A stretch of 64,000 nt of DNA from Rhododendron vialii (lineage: Eukaryota; Streptophyta; Magnoliopsida; Ericales; Ericaceae): the NCBI RefSeq assembly GCF_030253575.1, contig NC_080560.1:40285001-40349000 (forward strand). Direction: 5' to 3'. Below the pieces are notes generated by a model. That model did not search any database. It saw only the letters and a program-made list of their open reading frames with translations, and was not told the DNA's origin. Made by a program: the position numbers and the translations under genes. Shown here one piece after another: positions 53,940 to 64,000 of this stretch. The stretch's first letter is position 1; each line of letters opens with the position of its first letter.

Positions 53940-56330
53940 CATGGTATAATTGTTGCGGTACGGTTGCTTTCACCCTTTACTACTTTGTTCAGTTAATCAC
54001 TCCATGTATGTTAATTTGACTTCTCATACAGACTCATTTTGGGGATTTTCTAATGATGGGGATTCCACCGTGAGTTAAATTTATTGTCCCCTTTCAAATG
54101 AGAAGCATGCATAGAAGACATGCTAGAAAAGCTAACCCCCATCTTCCTTATGCTACTATCTCTAGTCCCTAGAACTTCATCTGGTGGTTGCCTATTCCCT
54201 TCAAAATCAAATTCTTTTATGGCAAGTTTTGGATGATTGTCTTTCCTGTATGAGTTTCTATCTTACAAAGGTTGGGTTGGAGAACAAGGTTCTTCCTCTT
54301 TGGGGGTATTATGACTTGGTTTAGGTCAGATTTAGGTCTTCCTTTACCCTAGCATTGCTCCTCTGTTGTACTTAGGTTAGGGAATGGCACTACAATGCTA
54401 ATCTTCGCAGACATTCTAGGGAGTTAATCTTTTGAAGGTTTCATGAGTGCTTTGGTGCATTCGATTAAATAAAAACAAACTAGTTTTTTCAAGAATTACT
54501 CCATCTCCCATCCACATTATTTAGGAGGCTTCTCATTTTTATTCTTATACTTAACATGTTTTTTGCACTGCTTTCCAACCTTTAATGACTAGAGAATAGG
54601 TCTGCGCAAGACCTTGCCTCTTGTCACACATCATCCAACATCAACATTCCTGCAAAATATCTTTTCTTTTATTGATTCTGGTGGGAACTGCTGCGTCAAT
54701 GAGTCCTTTCTACTTTGGTCATTTATTGAGGCCATGCTTTCAATTTGCATTCTACAAAAGTTGGTGGCTATTATATTTCAATATAATTCAATCATTTGTA
54801 TATCCGTACAAGTATTTGTATCGATTCTAATGACTCCCATTCACTTTTCCAGGAGGATTATGACACCATTTCTGCAATTGCAACCCTGTTGTTTGTCGAC
54901 TCCGTTATATAGCACAATCCCTTCACTCATGTATAATTTACTCTATGCCAAAGCAATATATATTATCTCTCACGCTCTAGCAATGGTGAAGTTTGCAGTT
55001 TTATCAGATGACCAAGTTTGCAGCTTTATCAGGTATTCATTCAGAAACATCCATATCATTCCCTTCTGGTGATGGTTGATGCAAGTTATCGAGCTTGAAT
55101 TCTGTTGGCCGTTGATTGCGACGCAAAGTATCTAATCTTTGTACTGTTTTTTTCTTTCTTGTTTCATTTTCCTTGTACTGACTCGCTTTGATTGGGGTTG
55201 TATTATGAAATTATTGCTTGTGTTTGTTCTCTTATATTTCTTTTTATGCCAACAAAATCTGTTGTTACTCTTGTTAGGCTTATGCTGCATTGTACTTTGT
55301 ATTACAGGTTAGATGCATGAAAACACTCTGTAAAATTATACTATAGGATTTATTGAGTAAATATTTTCCTCTAATTTGTTACCGACATCCTGCTGCTAAC
55401 ACCCTTGGTGCTTGGAGTAAAATGCTCCCGGTTAGAAGGATCATCCATTTAACCTTTCAACTGAAACCAATGGCTTGTGTACGAGAGAAATACAGTATAA
55501 ATGTGTGCTGCAGCTGAATTGAACTGAACAAGGGAGCGTAGTGCAAATTAGAATTTGAATTTATAGTTGTTTCGAGTTTTTGTCTCATATTGCTTTTCTT
55601 TGCGAGGAACAATTAAAGCCCTGTATATTGATTGCCCTCACCCTATCTCTAAAGTAAATGTACGTGGATGAAAATTTTGCCTTAAAACTGGTACCAATTT
55701 GTTCTTTTTCCGAGATCATTTCAAGCTATTTACTTTCAACATGAAGCAATGGCCGGCGTGGGGACACGTCCGACACTTATCACTCTGGCCCCCAATAAGA
55801 CAGATTCGGAAAATCAGTCACGTCTCGGTTTGTTTTCTGCTTTGTTTCTTTGGTCATTCACACATGTTTTAGTCTGATGTTTTTTCAATCTTAATTCATG
55901 GACTCCTCGTTGACTTTTAAGCTCCCCTTGAAATAACTTGGGCCTCTTTTGATTGAAATGAGAGTAGCTTTTTTTCTTTTTCTTTTTCTTTTTTTTATGT
56001 TGGGGATTGTCTAAGCAAGCACTTCCACGGTTCAAATCACAGGTTTATGTTGGTCGAAATCGGTCCTGGATTGGTCAATTACTGTAATCAGCTTATCATT
56101 GACATGTTCTTATCACGATGGTTTACTGCTAATGATCTGAGGAAGGATGTTTTTCCCTAATACGACCAAGAGCAATTTTTCCTGGTTGTTGCAGCACTTA
56201 TAAAAGATTTGGCACAAAGGAAAATGAGAAGAAGAAAATGATACACTAGTGTTGTTGCGCATTGGACCTACAGTTTGGTTTGGAGATTTTGAGCGTTCAT
56301 TACAACTATGAGTGTATTTGGACACAGCAG
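53940..56330 (+). repeat. UBA2 3'-flank repeat, copy T2
   Basis: Collinear with T1 from about 54805 (CACTTTTCCAGGAGGATTATG) to 55980, and with T3 over a longer span (53950 to about 56330). It keeps the acceptor-like TTTCCAG before 54853. The RRM gene's coding part is absent. Small open frames here (for example 54614-55072) are not conserved in T3. Confidence 0.8.
54150..54460 (+). pseudogene. LINE zf-RVT-like relic
   Basis: The + strand around 54195 gives PFKIKF-like and LDDCLS-like pieces reminiscent of the zinc-binding tail domain of plant L1 reverse transcriptases, in broken frames. It recurs in T3 at 57430-57720. Only weak similarity supports it. Confidence 0.35.
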
Positions 56331-56413
56331 GATTTTGGGATTTTTGGCACAAAGGCTCCCGTTCTGCTTAGATTTTTAGACTTTTGTCCTTGTCCAGAAA
56401 ATTACTACAAAAG

Positions 56414-56737
56414 TTACTCCAAAGCATCAGTACCCTGATCATAATTCGTACAAGAACAAGTTTCATCACTACCCACAGTCAAATTGTAAGCGCAAATAGT
56501 TGGAATTAGTAGTACAAATGACCCGATGGCTGATGCCATACCACACAATGAGGTGCGATTTACACGCTTGTCTTTGGCCAGCACCAAAAGTTTGGTGGAT
56601 AACCCTGACGGTGTTCTATAAGGCATTGAAACCAAGATGAGTAGGGCGCCAAAAGCCAACCCAAAGAAAAAAAAAGAAAATACTACTCCTGTCAGCAAAT
56701 TGAGAAAAGAATTGATCGAGTTCTTACCGATATTCAA
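56414..56737 (-). CDS. Small membrane-protein-like open frame of unknown family
   Basis: 107 codons. Two hydrophobic stretches look like membrane helices: LLTGVVFSFFFFGLAFGALL (about residues 14-33, running to LVSMP at 39) and ASAIGSFVLLIPTICA (about 68-83). Between them is a charged loop (LAKDKRVNRTS); after them comes a Cys-rich tail (ETCSCTNYDQGT). The N-terminal third is repeated at 56802-57038 by the tandem duplication. It may be the last exon of a gene or a relic. I recognise no family and see no promoter. Confidence 0.35.
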   Translation of the reverse strand: MNIGKNSINSFLNLLTGVVFSFFFFGLAFGALLILVSMPYRTPSGLSTKLLVLAKDKRVNRTSLCGMASAIGSFVLLIPTICAYNLTVGSDETCSCTNYDQGTDALE

Positions 56738-57198
56738 TTGAGTGGATTTTTAGCAGGGTCCCTAAAACAATATTCTAAACATATTAAGCGCCTCCAATAA
56801 TTTATGTGAGATCCCAAGATGGACCCCATACAACACGGTATACATTTGGTGGACCAAGAGTGGGGAGGCCAGGGTTTGAGTCCCGTCGTGAGCGTTCGGG
56901 ATAACCCTGCCGGTGTTCTGAAGGCATTGAAACCAAGATGAGTAGGGCGCCAAAAGCCAACCCAAAGAAAAAAAAAGAAAATACTACTCCTGTCAGCAAA
57001 TTGAGAAAAGAATTGATCGAGTTCTTACCGATATTCAATTGAGTGGATTTTTAGCAAGGTCCCTAAAACAATATTCTAAACATATTAAGCGCCTCCAATA
57101 ATTTATGTGAGATCCCAAGATGGACCCCATACAACACGGTATACATTTGGTGGACCAAGAGTGGGGAGGCCAGGGTTTGAGTCCCGTCGTGATCGTTC
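56597..57198. repeat. Tandem duplication, two units of about 301 bases
   Basis: Units 56597-56898 and 56899-57198 both start GGATAACCCTG and end GTCCCGTCGTGAxCGTTCGG. They differ at only a few bases, so the duplication is recent. Each unit ends with GGGTTTGAGTCCCGTCG, similar to a Pol III box B, so a SINE fragment may be included. Confidence 0.85.
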
Positions 57199-58032
57199 GG
57201 ATCATTGTCGAAGATCATGTCCAAACTTGCGGTACGGTTGCTATGTTCAGTTAATCACTCCATGTATGTTAATTGGACTTCTCATACAGACTCATTTTGG
57301 GGATTTTCTAATGATGGAGGATTCCACCATAAGGTAAATTTATTGTCCCCTTTCAAATGAGAAGCATGCATATAAGACATGCAAGAAAAGTTACCCCTGT
57401 CAGCCTAATGCTGCCATCTAGTCATTGCCTATAACCTTCAAAATCAAATTCTTTTATGGCAAGCTTTGGATGATTGTCTTTCCTGTATGAGTTTCTATCT
57501 TACAAAGGTTGGGTTGGAGAACAAGGTTATTCCGTTCTACGAAAATGTCAGCGAAAGCTGTCTTCGTCTTTTGGGGTATTATGACTTGGTTTAGCTGAGA
57601 TTTAGGTTGTCCTTTACCCTAGAATTGCTCCTCTGTTGTACTTAGGTTAGGGAATGGCACTATAATGCTAATCTTCGCAGACATTCTAGGTAGTTAATCT
57701 TTTGAAGGTTTCATGTGTGCTTTTTGGTTCATTCAATTAGCTAGAAACAAAGTAGTTTTTCAAGAATTACTCCATCTCCCATCCACATTATTTAGGAGGC
57801 TTCTCATTTTTATTCTTATACTTCACATATTTTTTCCACTGCTTCATCATCAACATCAACATTGCTGTCAATGAATCCTTTCTACTTTGGTCATTTATCG
57901 AGGCCATGCTTTCAATGTGCATTCTAAAAAAGTGGGTAGCTATTATTTTTCAATATGATTCAATCATTTGTATATTCGTACAAGTATTTGTTTTGTTCTA
58001 ATGACTCCCATTCACTTTTCCAGGAGGATTAT
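57199..58032 (+). repeat. UBA2 3'-flank repeat, copy T3, left part
   Basis: Collinear with T2 from 53965 (GCGGTACGGTTGCT) to the acceptor-like TTTTCCAGGAGGATTAT, where the next element is inserted. It includes the T3 version of the LINE-like relic. Confidence 0.78.
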
Positions 58033-59787
58033 TGTTTGTTCCCAAAAATGTAACAATTGGCCCAGGAACAGCGAGTAGTGCAGTTCTAGGCCTGATGCGG
58101 GCGTGCCAGGGCAGGATTGCTGCCCAAATTCGTATCAAGGCCTGGAAGCCTCAATCTGACTTCTAACTGGACGAAAGTGCACGGCCTAAGGGTGGAGACC
58201 GTGAGGAGGTTCGTGGTTTGCCTTTGCGGGCTAAGGACTTAAAATTTCCTAATCGTGTGAAAAAAGGAAAGAAATGTAGAGCAAGGCCTAAAACAGAAAT
58301 AAATGGACTTTATTAACGGTTTAACAAAGTTTGATTATAAGGAAATGAAATAAAATCTAGGCTTGGCTAGATTGAGTACAAACTATTCTAGAAAGTAAAG
58401 GTAATTGAACTATAAGCCGTGGGCTTGTTTGGTCGGGGACCGAAAGATAAAAATAGTTAAAAGATAATTGAAATGTAATTTGGCTAAGCCATGAGCTTTG
58501 ATGGTCGTGGACCTAAAGATAAAAGATAATTAAAACATAAATTTGAATAAGCCGGGGGCTTGATGGTCGGGGACCTTTGCCAAGGCCTTCAACTCTGGTA
58601 TTTATAGGCAGATGTTCCAGGTCTTGAGTTGTTCAAGCTGCTTCCACGGGCCTTCATGCATGGCTGCCAAGTGTCCCTTTTGAGCTGCTTCAAAATGCTC
58701 CAATGAGAGGTTATTCTTTGATAAAAACGTGCCTTTTACTCCAAGGAAATGGTAAAGGCCTGAAAAATCCTTCTTTTCTGAATATAACTTTGAAAAAGGG
58801 CAAAGAAAATTTCAGTTTCTGCAGTATCCAGGCCATTCCGGGCCCACCACAGCTGCAGACCAATACTTCACCAGGCCTTTCTTATCATTTTATTGGACCT
58901 TGCATACTTGTGGGCCCTCTAAATCCTCTGAGGTTCATCTTTTACGGAAGAAGGATCCAGAAACAAAGGATTAACCAAACCTGGATGAGCTGCTTATGAG
59001 CAGCTTGCTTAGGTCTGCATGAATCATTCACCAACAGCCCCAAAGGCTGCATGTGTGCCACCTGTCTCTGGCCTTGCTTCATGCTGAAGAATGGGGTCCC
59101 ACCAGTTCAGACCTTGAGCTGCTTGTGAGCAGCTTACCCAGACCTGCCTATCAGGAATATTCTAGACCTTTGAGCTGCTTGTGAGCAGCTTAAGGCCTTT
59201 GAGCTGCTTGTGAGCAGCTTAAGGCCTTCGAGCTCCTTGTGAGCTGCTTGTGAGCATCTTAAGGCCTTTGAGCTACTTGTGAGCTGCTTGTGAGCAGTTT
59301 AAGGCATTTGAGCTCCTTGTGAGCTGCTTGTGAGCAGTTTAAGGCCTTTGAGCTACTTGTGAGCAGCTTAAGGCCCCCTCATTGCTCATTAAAGGCTTTA
59401 ACGATGCTCTTAAAGCAGTGGGCCTTTCATCAATTGGGCCTGAACTTATTGGTAAATCATGGGCCTTTGCCCAATGTAAGCCTTCTGAGCCCAAGCCTGG
59501 TGAGAAAACGAAGGCTTCTACCGATTTGGGCCAATTTCTTAGGCCTTTGTTACTTCTAGGAATTGGGGTTAGGCCTAGACGAAATACTCAGGCCTGGTGG
59601 ACTGATTCAAGCCTTAGGCCTTTGACTGATTTAGGCCTATATGGAAGGCCCATCATTTCTTAAGAACCGACCCTAATTCGTGGGCAACTGGTCGTAAGGT
59701 CTTTCAAGGCTAGGACCTCGACCCTCGAGGCTACCTTTTAACCCGTAAATTCATTTCCTGATTTTTGGCCAAAAATGAGTGTAAACA
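58033..59787 (+). mobile_element. LTR fossil (probable solo LTR, 1755 bp) in T3
   Basis: Begins TGTTTGTTCCCAAAAATG and ends AAAATGAGTGTAAACA, inside a perfect 5-bp duplication ATTAT (58028-58032 and 59788-59792). T1 and T2 show the unoccupied site (GGAGGATTATGACACC in T2). No protein domains. Unusually rich in AAGGCCT and GAGCAGCTT repeats. Family not determined. It is younger than the T duplications. Confidence 0.82.
59155..59385 (+). repeat. Tandem repeat inside the LTR fossil
   Basis: A unit of about 29-43 bases built from GAGCTGCTTGTGAGCAGCTT and AAGGCCTTT is repeated about six times with small changes. The same phrase occurs singly near 58989 and 59117. Confidence 0.88.
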
Positions 59788-59792
59788 ATTAT

Positions 59793-61330
59793 GACCCCAT
59801 TTCTGCAATTGCAACCCTGTTGTTTGTCGAATTCTGTTATCTAGCACAATCCCTTCACTTATTTGTAGTTTACTTTATGCCATAGCAATATATATTATCT
59901 CTCATACTCTAGCGATGGCGAAGTTTGCAGTTTTATCAGAAGACCAAGTTTGCAGCTTTACCAGGAATTCATTCAGAAACTTCCATATCATTCCCTTCTG
60001 GCGATGGTTGATGCAAGTTATCAAGCTTGAATTCTGCTGGATGCGGCCTTTGGATCAACTTATTGGCTGTTGATTGCCACGCGAAATATCTAATCTTTGT
60101 TCTGTCTTTTTCTTTCTTGTTTCATTTTTCTTGTACTGACTATGATTGGGGTTGTACTATGAAATATTTGGTTGTGGTGGTTAATGAATTTCTTTTTATG
60201 CCAAAAAAATCTGTTGTTACCCTTGCTAGGCATATGCTGCATTGTACTTTGTATTACGGGTTAGATGTATGAAAACACACTGTAAAATTATACTATAGTA
60301 TTTATTGAGTAAATATTTTCCTCCTCTAAATTTGTTACCAAGATCCTACAGCAAACGCACTTGGCGCTTGGAGTAAAATGCTCCTGGTTTGAAGGATCAA
60401 CCATTTAACCTTTCAACTGAAACGAATGGCTTGTGTACGAGAGAAATAGAGAAATATTACAGTATAAAATTGTGTTAGCAGCTGAATTGTAGTACTGAAC
60501 AAGGGACAGTAGTGCGAATTTGAATTTGAATTTGAATTTATACTAGCTGTTTCGATTTTTTGTCCCGTGTCGCTTTTCTTTGCGAGGAGCAATTAAGGCC
60601 TTGGATATTGAATGGCCTCGCCCAAACTTGAAAGTACACGCATGTCAGTGAAGAATACGTGATGTATTTGCCTTAAAACTCATACCGATTTGTTCTTTTT
60701 GGAGATTATTTCAAGCTATTTACTTGATTACGAAGCAAAAAGCTGGTTACTGGTCCGACACTGATCTCTTTGGCTGCCGGTAAGACTGATTCGGAAAATC
60801 AATTATGTCTTGGTTTGTTTCTGCCATGTTCTTTGGTGATTCATGTATATATGTATGTCCGGATGTTTTTTCTAGTGTTGATCCATCGAATGTTTATACT
60901 CCTTGTTGAGTTGTAAGCTCCCCTTGGATTAACTTGGGCTGCTTCTGATTCAAATGACAGTAGCTTTGCTTTTCCATGTTAGGGATTGTTCCAAGTAAGC
61001 TCTTCTATGTTGGTTTCTTACCAAAAAAGACAAGCGTCTGTCGGTTGAAATTGGTCAATCACTGTATTGGGCTTAGTATTGAGGCTTTCTTCTTAACACA
61101 GACGGTTTACTGTAACCATGCGTTCCGCTAAGTTTCTTATTTTTTAAGTACCTATTTTTTATTTTACAAGACATGTCATTTTCTCATTCTTGCATTCTAC
61201 TGGCAACAAGATTTAACGCACGGAGAAAAAAGAAGGAAGAAATGGTATACAGTTGTGTTCTTGCTCAATGGATCTGCACTTGGGTTCCGAGATTTTGAAC
61301 ATACATTCGACTATTGGCTTTCATTTGAAT
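59793..61330 (+). repeat. UBA2 3'-flank repeat, copy T3, right part
   Basis: Resumes at GACCCCATTTCTGCAATTG and runs collinear with T1 to about 60960 and with T2 to about 61320. No open frame is shared by all three copies. Confidence 0.78.
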
Positions 61331-61528
61331 TACTAGTAACATATAATCCAGTAAATTTTCATATCAAGGAAGTTGATTCTTGGAATTGAGTTTCTTCTTT
61401 ATAATTTTTGTCCTTATTATAAATGGCACATAGCAGAACTATTTTTCCAGTCTAACTCGGGACAAAGCAGCATAAAGTTCTGAGCTTGAACATTCGAAGC
61501 GATTCTCCCGCTATTGCTTTGCATTCGG

Positions 61529-61721
61529 CTAAGCAGCATCAGTATCCATGATAGTATTATGCATCAAATTGAACGCAGGAATTGCTATTTTAGCCTTCTC
61601 GGGGATTCTATCCACAAACGCAAAGTTTATGGCTTCAGAATCTCCCTGTCGAATGACATGTTTCCCGGATGGAATAGGCTGACCTATCCTTTCCCTTAGA
61701 ATGAGAAGATATTTTTTATGT
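61529..61721 (-). other. Coding-like minus-strand segment bordering the MITE
   Basis: The frame reads HKKYLLILRERIGQPIPSGK then HVIRQGDSEAINFAFVDRIP and AKIAIPAFNLMHNTIMDTD to a stop. It looks coding-like, but upstream it runs straight into the 407-bp MITE, so any 5' part is cut off. Family unknown; chance is possible. Confidence 0.25.
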
Positions 61722-62128
61722 AGAAATCCTATTGGTACCGACGGTACCCATAGGGAAAATGCACCGACGGCCACCGGACGGCCGTCTCCGGTCACCGGAC
61801 GGCCGATCCGAGCCGTCCAAAAATTTTAAAAAATAAAACCGAGTGGCCTTACGCGAGAATCAATGGCATCCGAGGTGTGTAGGGTACTTGATCCGAGTAC
61901 CCCTTTTTCGTGTATATACACGTATATACAAATATACACGAAAAATGGGTGCTCGGATCAAGTACCCTACACACCTCGGATGCCATTGATTCTCACGTAA
62001 GGCCACTCGGTTTTATTTTTTAAAATTTTTGGACGGCTCGGATCGGCCGTCCGGTGACCGGAGACGGCCGTCCGGTGGCCGTCGGTGCATTTTCCCTATG
62101 GGTACCGTCGGTACCCATAGCAGTACTC
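61722..62128. mobile_element. 407-bp palindromic MITE, copy 2
   Basis: Same length as 23683-24089. I see one base different (CTCACGTAAGG here, CTCGCGTAAGG there). Its own 10-bp duplication TTTTTTATGT flanks it (61712-61721 and 62129-62138), so it is an independent insertion, not a segmental copy. The two differ so little that transposition must be recent. Confidence 0.93.
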
Positions 62129-62138
62129 TTTTTTATGT

Positions 62139-62868
62139 GTCTTTCCGGAAAGCTCAACACTTTATAATGCTTTGTCACAAGTTAGACCTGCAAAACAGTT
62201 CCACTAATATTTTACAAAAAATAATTAATTGCTCCTGGAGCACCGTCATGTGTTGTTCCAAGGAACTTCTCCATCGTATATTGATGTGGGCTCCACTAAC
62301 AAGTCCATGGCCCTCACACCATTATGCGGTGAAAGTCCAAGAGCACCACATGATTACAGCCGGCCAAGAGGTAAGCCCCAGAAACCTCACAGGCTTGAGC
62401 AACCTCAATGGGGCCAAAAAAAAATTGTGAACCCAAAAAAAAATATCTTAACTAAAAATAAAGTATTAGCAAAGAGTAATTGATGGATTATTGCTCTAAA
62501 TTAGAAAGTTTCTTGAAACACAATCAATGTTGTAGACATTTGAAAACAATATTGCTAAGAGAAGTAACAAAATCGATTGGCATACTTGATTTTGTTAGGT
62601 TTTACCGAAGAGATGGTGGTTTCCAAATGATATAAATTGTTTTATCGAAGTTTGTTGACTATATGGATCACAGTTACTTCAACGGAGATAAATTTTCCTA
62701 AATTGAAGTTGATAATCAATCTACCATATCACGGGAGAGAATACTTTGATCGGTTATGATCTCAATTGAACATGAGTGCAATTGCTTACACTGGAATGTC
62801 AGTGATATGCCACGTTGAGAAATTTTTGGGAGATGAGAAAAATCTCTCTCTCTCTCTCGAATCCTGCG
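62139..62868. other. 5' flank of H
   Basis: AT-rich; no gene seen. An (TC)n run, ATCTCTCTCTCTCTCTCGAATCC, lies just before the start codon of H. Confidence 0.5.
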
Positions 62869-63915
62869 ATGCCAAACCTTAGTCCTCTCCACACCAGACT
62901 TCCCGACGAGATCATCTCCGACATACTCTCGAGACTCCCCGTTGTCTCTCTGTGCAGATTCAGGTGCGTTTCCAAATCGTGGCAATCCCTAATCTCCCAC
63001 CCTCATTTCATCACGACACACCTCAATCGCAGCACAAACGGCAAACACGAGCGTCTTATCCTCGGTAATTTTTTTTGTAATTTGTACTCCGTGGAACTCG
63101 ATTCTTCCCAATTCAGGCACCAATCATTGGCAGTGCACCTAGATTTCGCACCAGACCAAAACCCTAGCTGCTGTGATGAGATTGGGGGTTCGTGTGATGG
63201 CTTGGTATTGATGCTCGATGTATGGTTCAATTATTCTTTGGTAAACCCTTCTACTCGAGAATCTAGAGAATTACCGGAATCTCCTTTTACAATTGAGGGT
63301 AAATTTTTCGCTGATTATGGGCTTGGTTATGACTCATCCATTGATGATTACAAAGTTGTAAATATTTCTTATCATCATAGAGAAACTGAGAGTGCTGATA
63401 ATCTAGTCAGTGTGTATGCCTTAAAGACCAATTCCTGGAGAAGGATTGAGAACTCTCCTTATGATCATTCACATTTTGAGCATCAATCGGGGGCTTTTGT
63501 TTGTGGTGCACTACACTGGGTAGCTAGTAATGGTATGGATGATGTTATCGTTGCACTTGGTTTAGCTGATGAAAAATTTCGAACTGTGTCATCCCCAGCT
63601 CTGGGTTGTACCGTTGACCAACTTTGTGTTCTTGGAGGGTGCCTTTGTGTGTTTGTTGAGCAGTTTTATGATCCTGGCTGTCTAGATGCTTGGGTGATGA
63701 AAGAGTATGGTGTGAGAGATTCCTGGACAAAATTTACAGTCACTTGTGATAATAGATATGAGTCTTGGCGACCCTTGAGTTTATCTAGGACCGGTCAATT
63801 TTTGTTTAGAGTGTTGCTATATGTACCGACCACGGGGAGGGAAAACGTACCGACGGCCGCCGGCGGGCCGTCTCCGGCCACCGGACGGCCGATCCGAGCC
63901 GTTCAAAAATTCTAA
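62869..63915 (+). CDS. F-box/FBA protein H, C-terminus replaced by MITE sequence
   Basis: Closest relative of G. F-box about residues 8-50 (TRLPDEIISDILSRLPVV, CRFRCVSKSWQSLI), then DSSQFRHQSLAVHLDF, SCDGLVLML, LVNPSTRESRELP, YGLGYDSSIDDYKVVNI, NSWRRIENS, GALHWVAS, AWVMKEYGVRDSWTKF and SLSRTGQFLF. At 63809, about residue 314, the native text stops and a MITE of the 407-bp family begins; the frame runs through it to a stop at 63915. About 45 residues expected from G (through SLVSPKRQC) are lost and 35 MITE-encoded ones added. I start at the ATG of 62869, after a TC-rich leader; the frame also opens at an upstream TTG (62815). The missing end may lie beyond the MITE, outside the window. Confidence 0.85.
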   Translation: MPNLSPLHTRLPDEIISDILSRLPVVSLCRFRCVSKSWQSLISHPHFITTHLNRSTNGKHERLILGNFFCNLYSVELDSSQFRHQSLAVHLDFAPDQNPSCCDEIGGSCDGLVLMLDVWFNYSLVNPSTRESRELPESPFTIEGKFFADYGLGYDSSIDDYKVVNISYHHRETESADNLVSVYALKTNSWRRIENSPYDHSHFEHQSGAFVCGALHWVASNGMDDVIVALGLADEKFRTVSSPALGCTVDQLCVLGGCLCVFVEQFYDPGCLDAWVMKEYGVRDSWTKFTVTCDNRYESWRPLSLSRTGQFLFRVLLYVPTTGRENVPTAAGGPSPATGRPIRAVQKF

Positions 63916-64000
63916 AAAATAAAACCGAGGGGGTCAGCGCGGGAATCAAGGGCATCCGAGGTGTTTAGGGTGCTTGATCAAAGCACCCTTTTTTCGTGTA
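63809..64000. mobile_element. Third, diverged copy of the palindromic MITE, cut by the window end
   Basis: Begins GAGTGTTGCTATATGTACCGAC (compare GAGTACTGCTATGGGTACCG) and stays collinear with the left arm of the 407-bp copies to the centre (TTTTTTCGTGTA), where the window ends. It differs from them at many positions, so it belongs to an older or separate subfamily. Confidence 0.88.

Noticed and set aside
54614-55072. 152-codon open frame in T2 as a gene.
   Set aside because: It runs across the UBA2 3'-flank repeat and is not kept open in T1 or T3.
59155-59385. CRISPR-like array.
   Set aside because: Repeats are contiguous and spacers are absent; the genome is eukaryotic.

Overview
This window is nuclear DNA of a flowering plant, almost certainly a eudicot. 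It is AT-rich between genes, coding exons look plant-like, and the transposons (Stowaway, hAT-type and Mutator-type MITEs, LTRs) are of plant families. I cannot name the species; an asterid or woody eudicot is only a guess.

The main content is a rapidly rearranging array of F-box genes, all on the + strand. They encode an N-terminal F-box followed by an F-box-associated (FBA) domain, the architecture of substrate receptors of SCF ubiquitin ligases (CPR1-like and S-locus-F-box-like proteins). Six reading frames are whole: A1 1929-3035, D2 19594-20679, A2 26031-27137, C2 34186-35268, F 39160-40233 and G 50596-51669. One (D1, 13677-14780) carries a single nonsense codon. One (H, 62869) is cut near its 3' end by a MITE. 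At least six more are pseudogenes or fragments: B1 5270, a C/E chimera 9955, a 3' fragment 16199, E2 18154, E3 22851 and B2 29438.

The array grew by several steps that can be read from the sequence. A block of about 10 kb (A - B - solo LTR - C) occurs at 1-10.44 kb and again at 25.5-34.7 kb, with copies about 24.1-24.2 kb apart. A 2.6 kb D block occurs at 13.5-16.1 kb and 19.4-22.0 kb. The pseudogene E occurs three times with one shared frameshift. Filled and empty paralogous sites let most transposon insertions be ordered relative to these duplications.

From 43.5 kb the window holds one conserved housekeeping-type gene, a two-RRM RNA-binding protein of the UBP1-associated protein 2 (UBA2) family, with one coding intron and probably an intron just after the stop codon. 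Its downstream (3'UTR-like) sequence is present three times (about 46.9-48.3, 53.9-56.3 and 57.2-61.3 kb) without the coding part. Two F-box genes of a second subfamily (G and H) lie among these copies.

Transposon content with clear ends includes five LTR fossils (two are the duplicated copies of one insertion), a 407-bp near-perfect palindromic MITE present twice with one visible base difference and a third, diverged copy inside gene H, a 421-bp Mutator-type element, a 119-bp MITE nested inside its duplicate, hAT-type elements with 8-bp target duplications and two Stowaway-type MITEs. I saw no rRNA, intact tRNA, CRISPR array or S-RNase gene. All alignments quoted here were made by eye.
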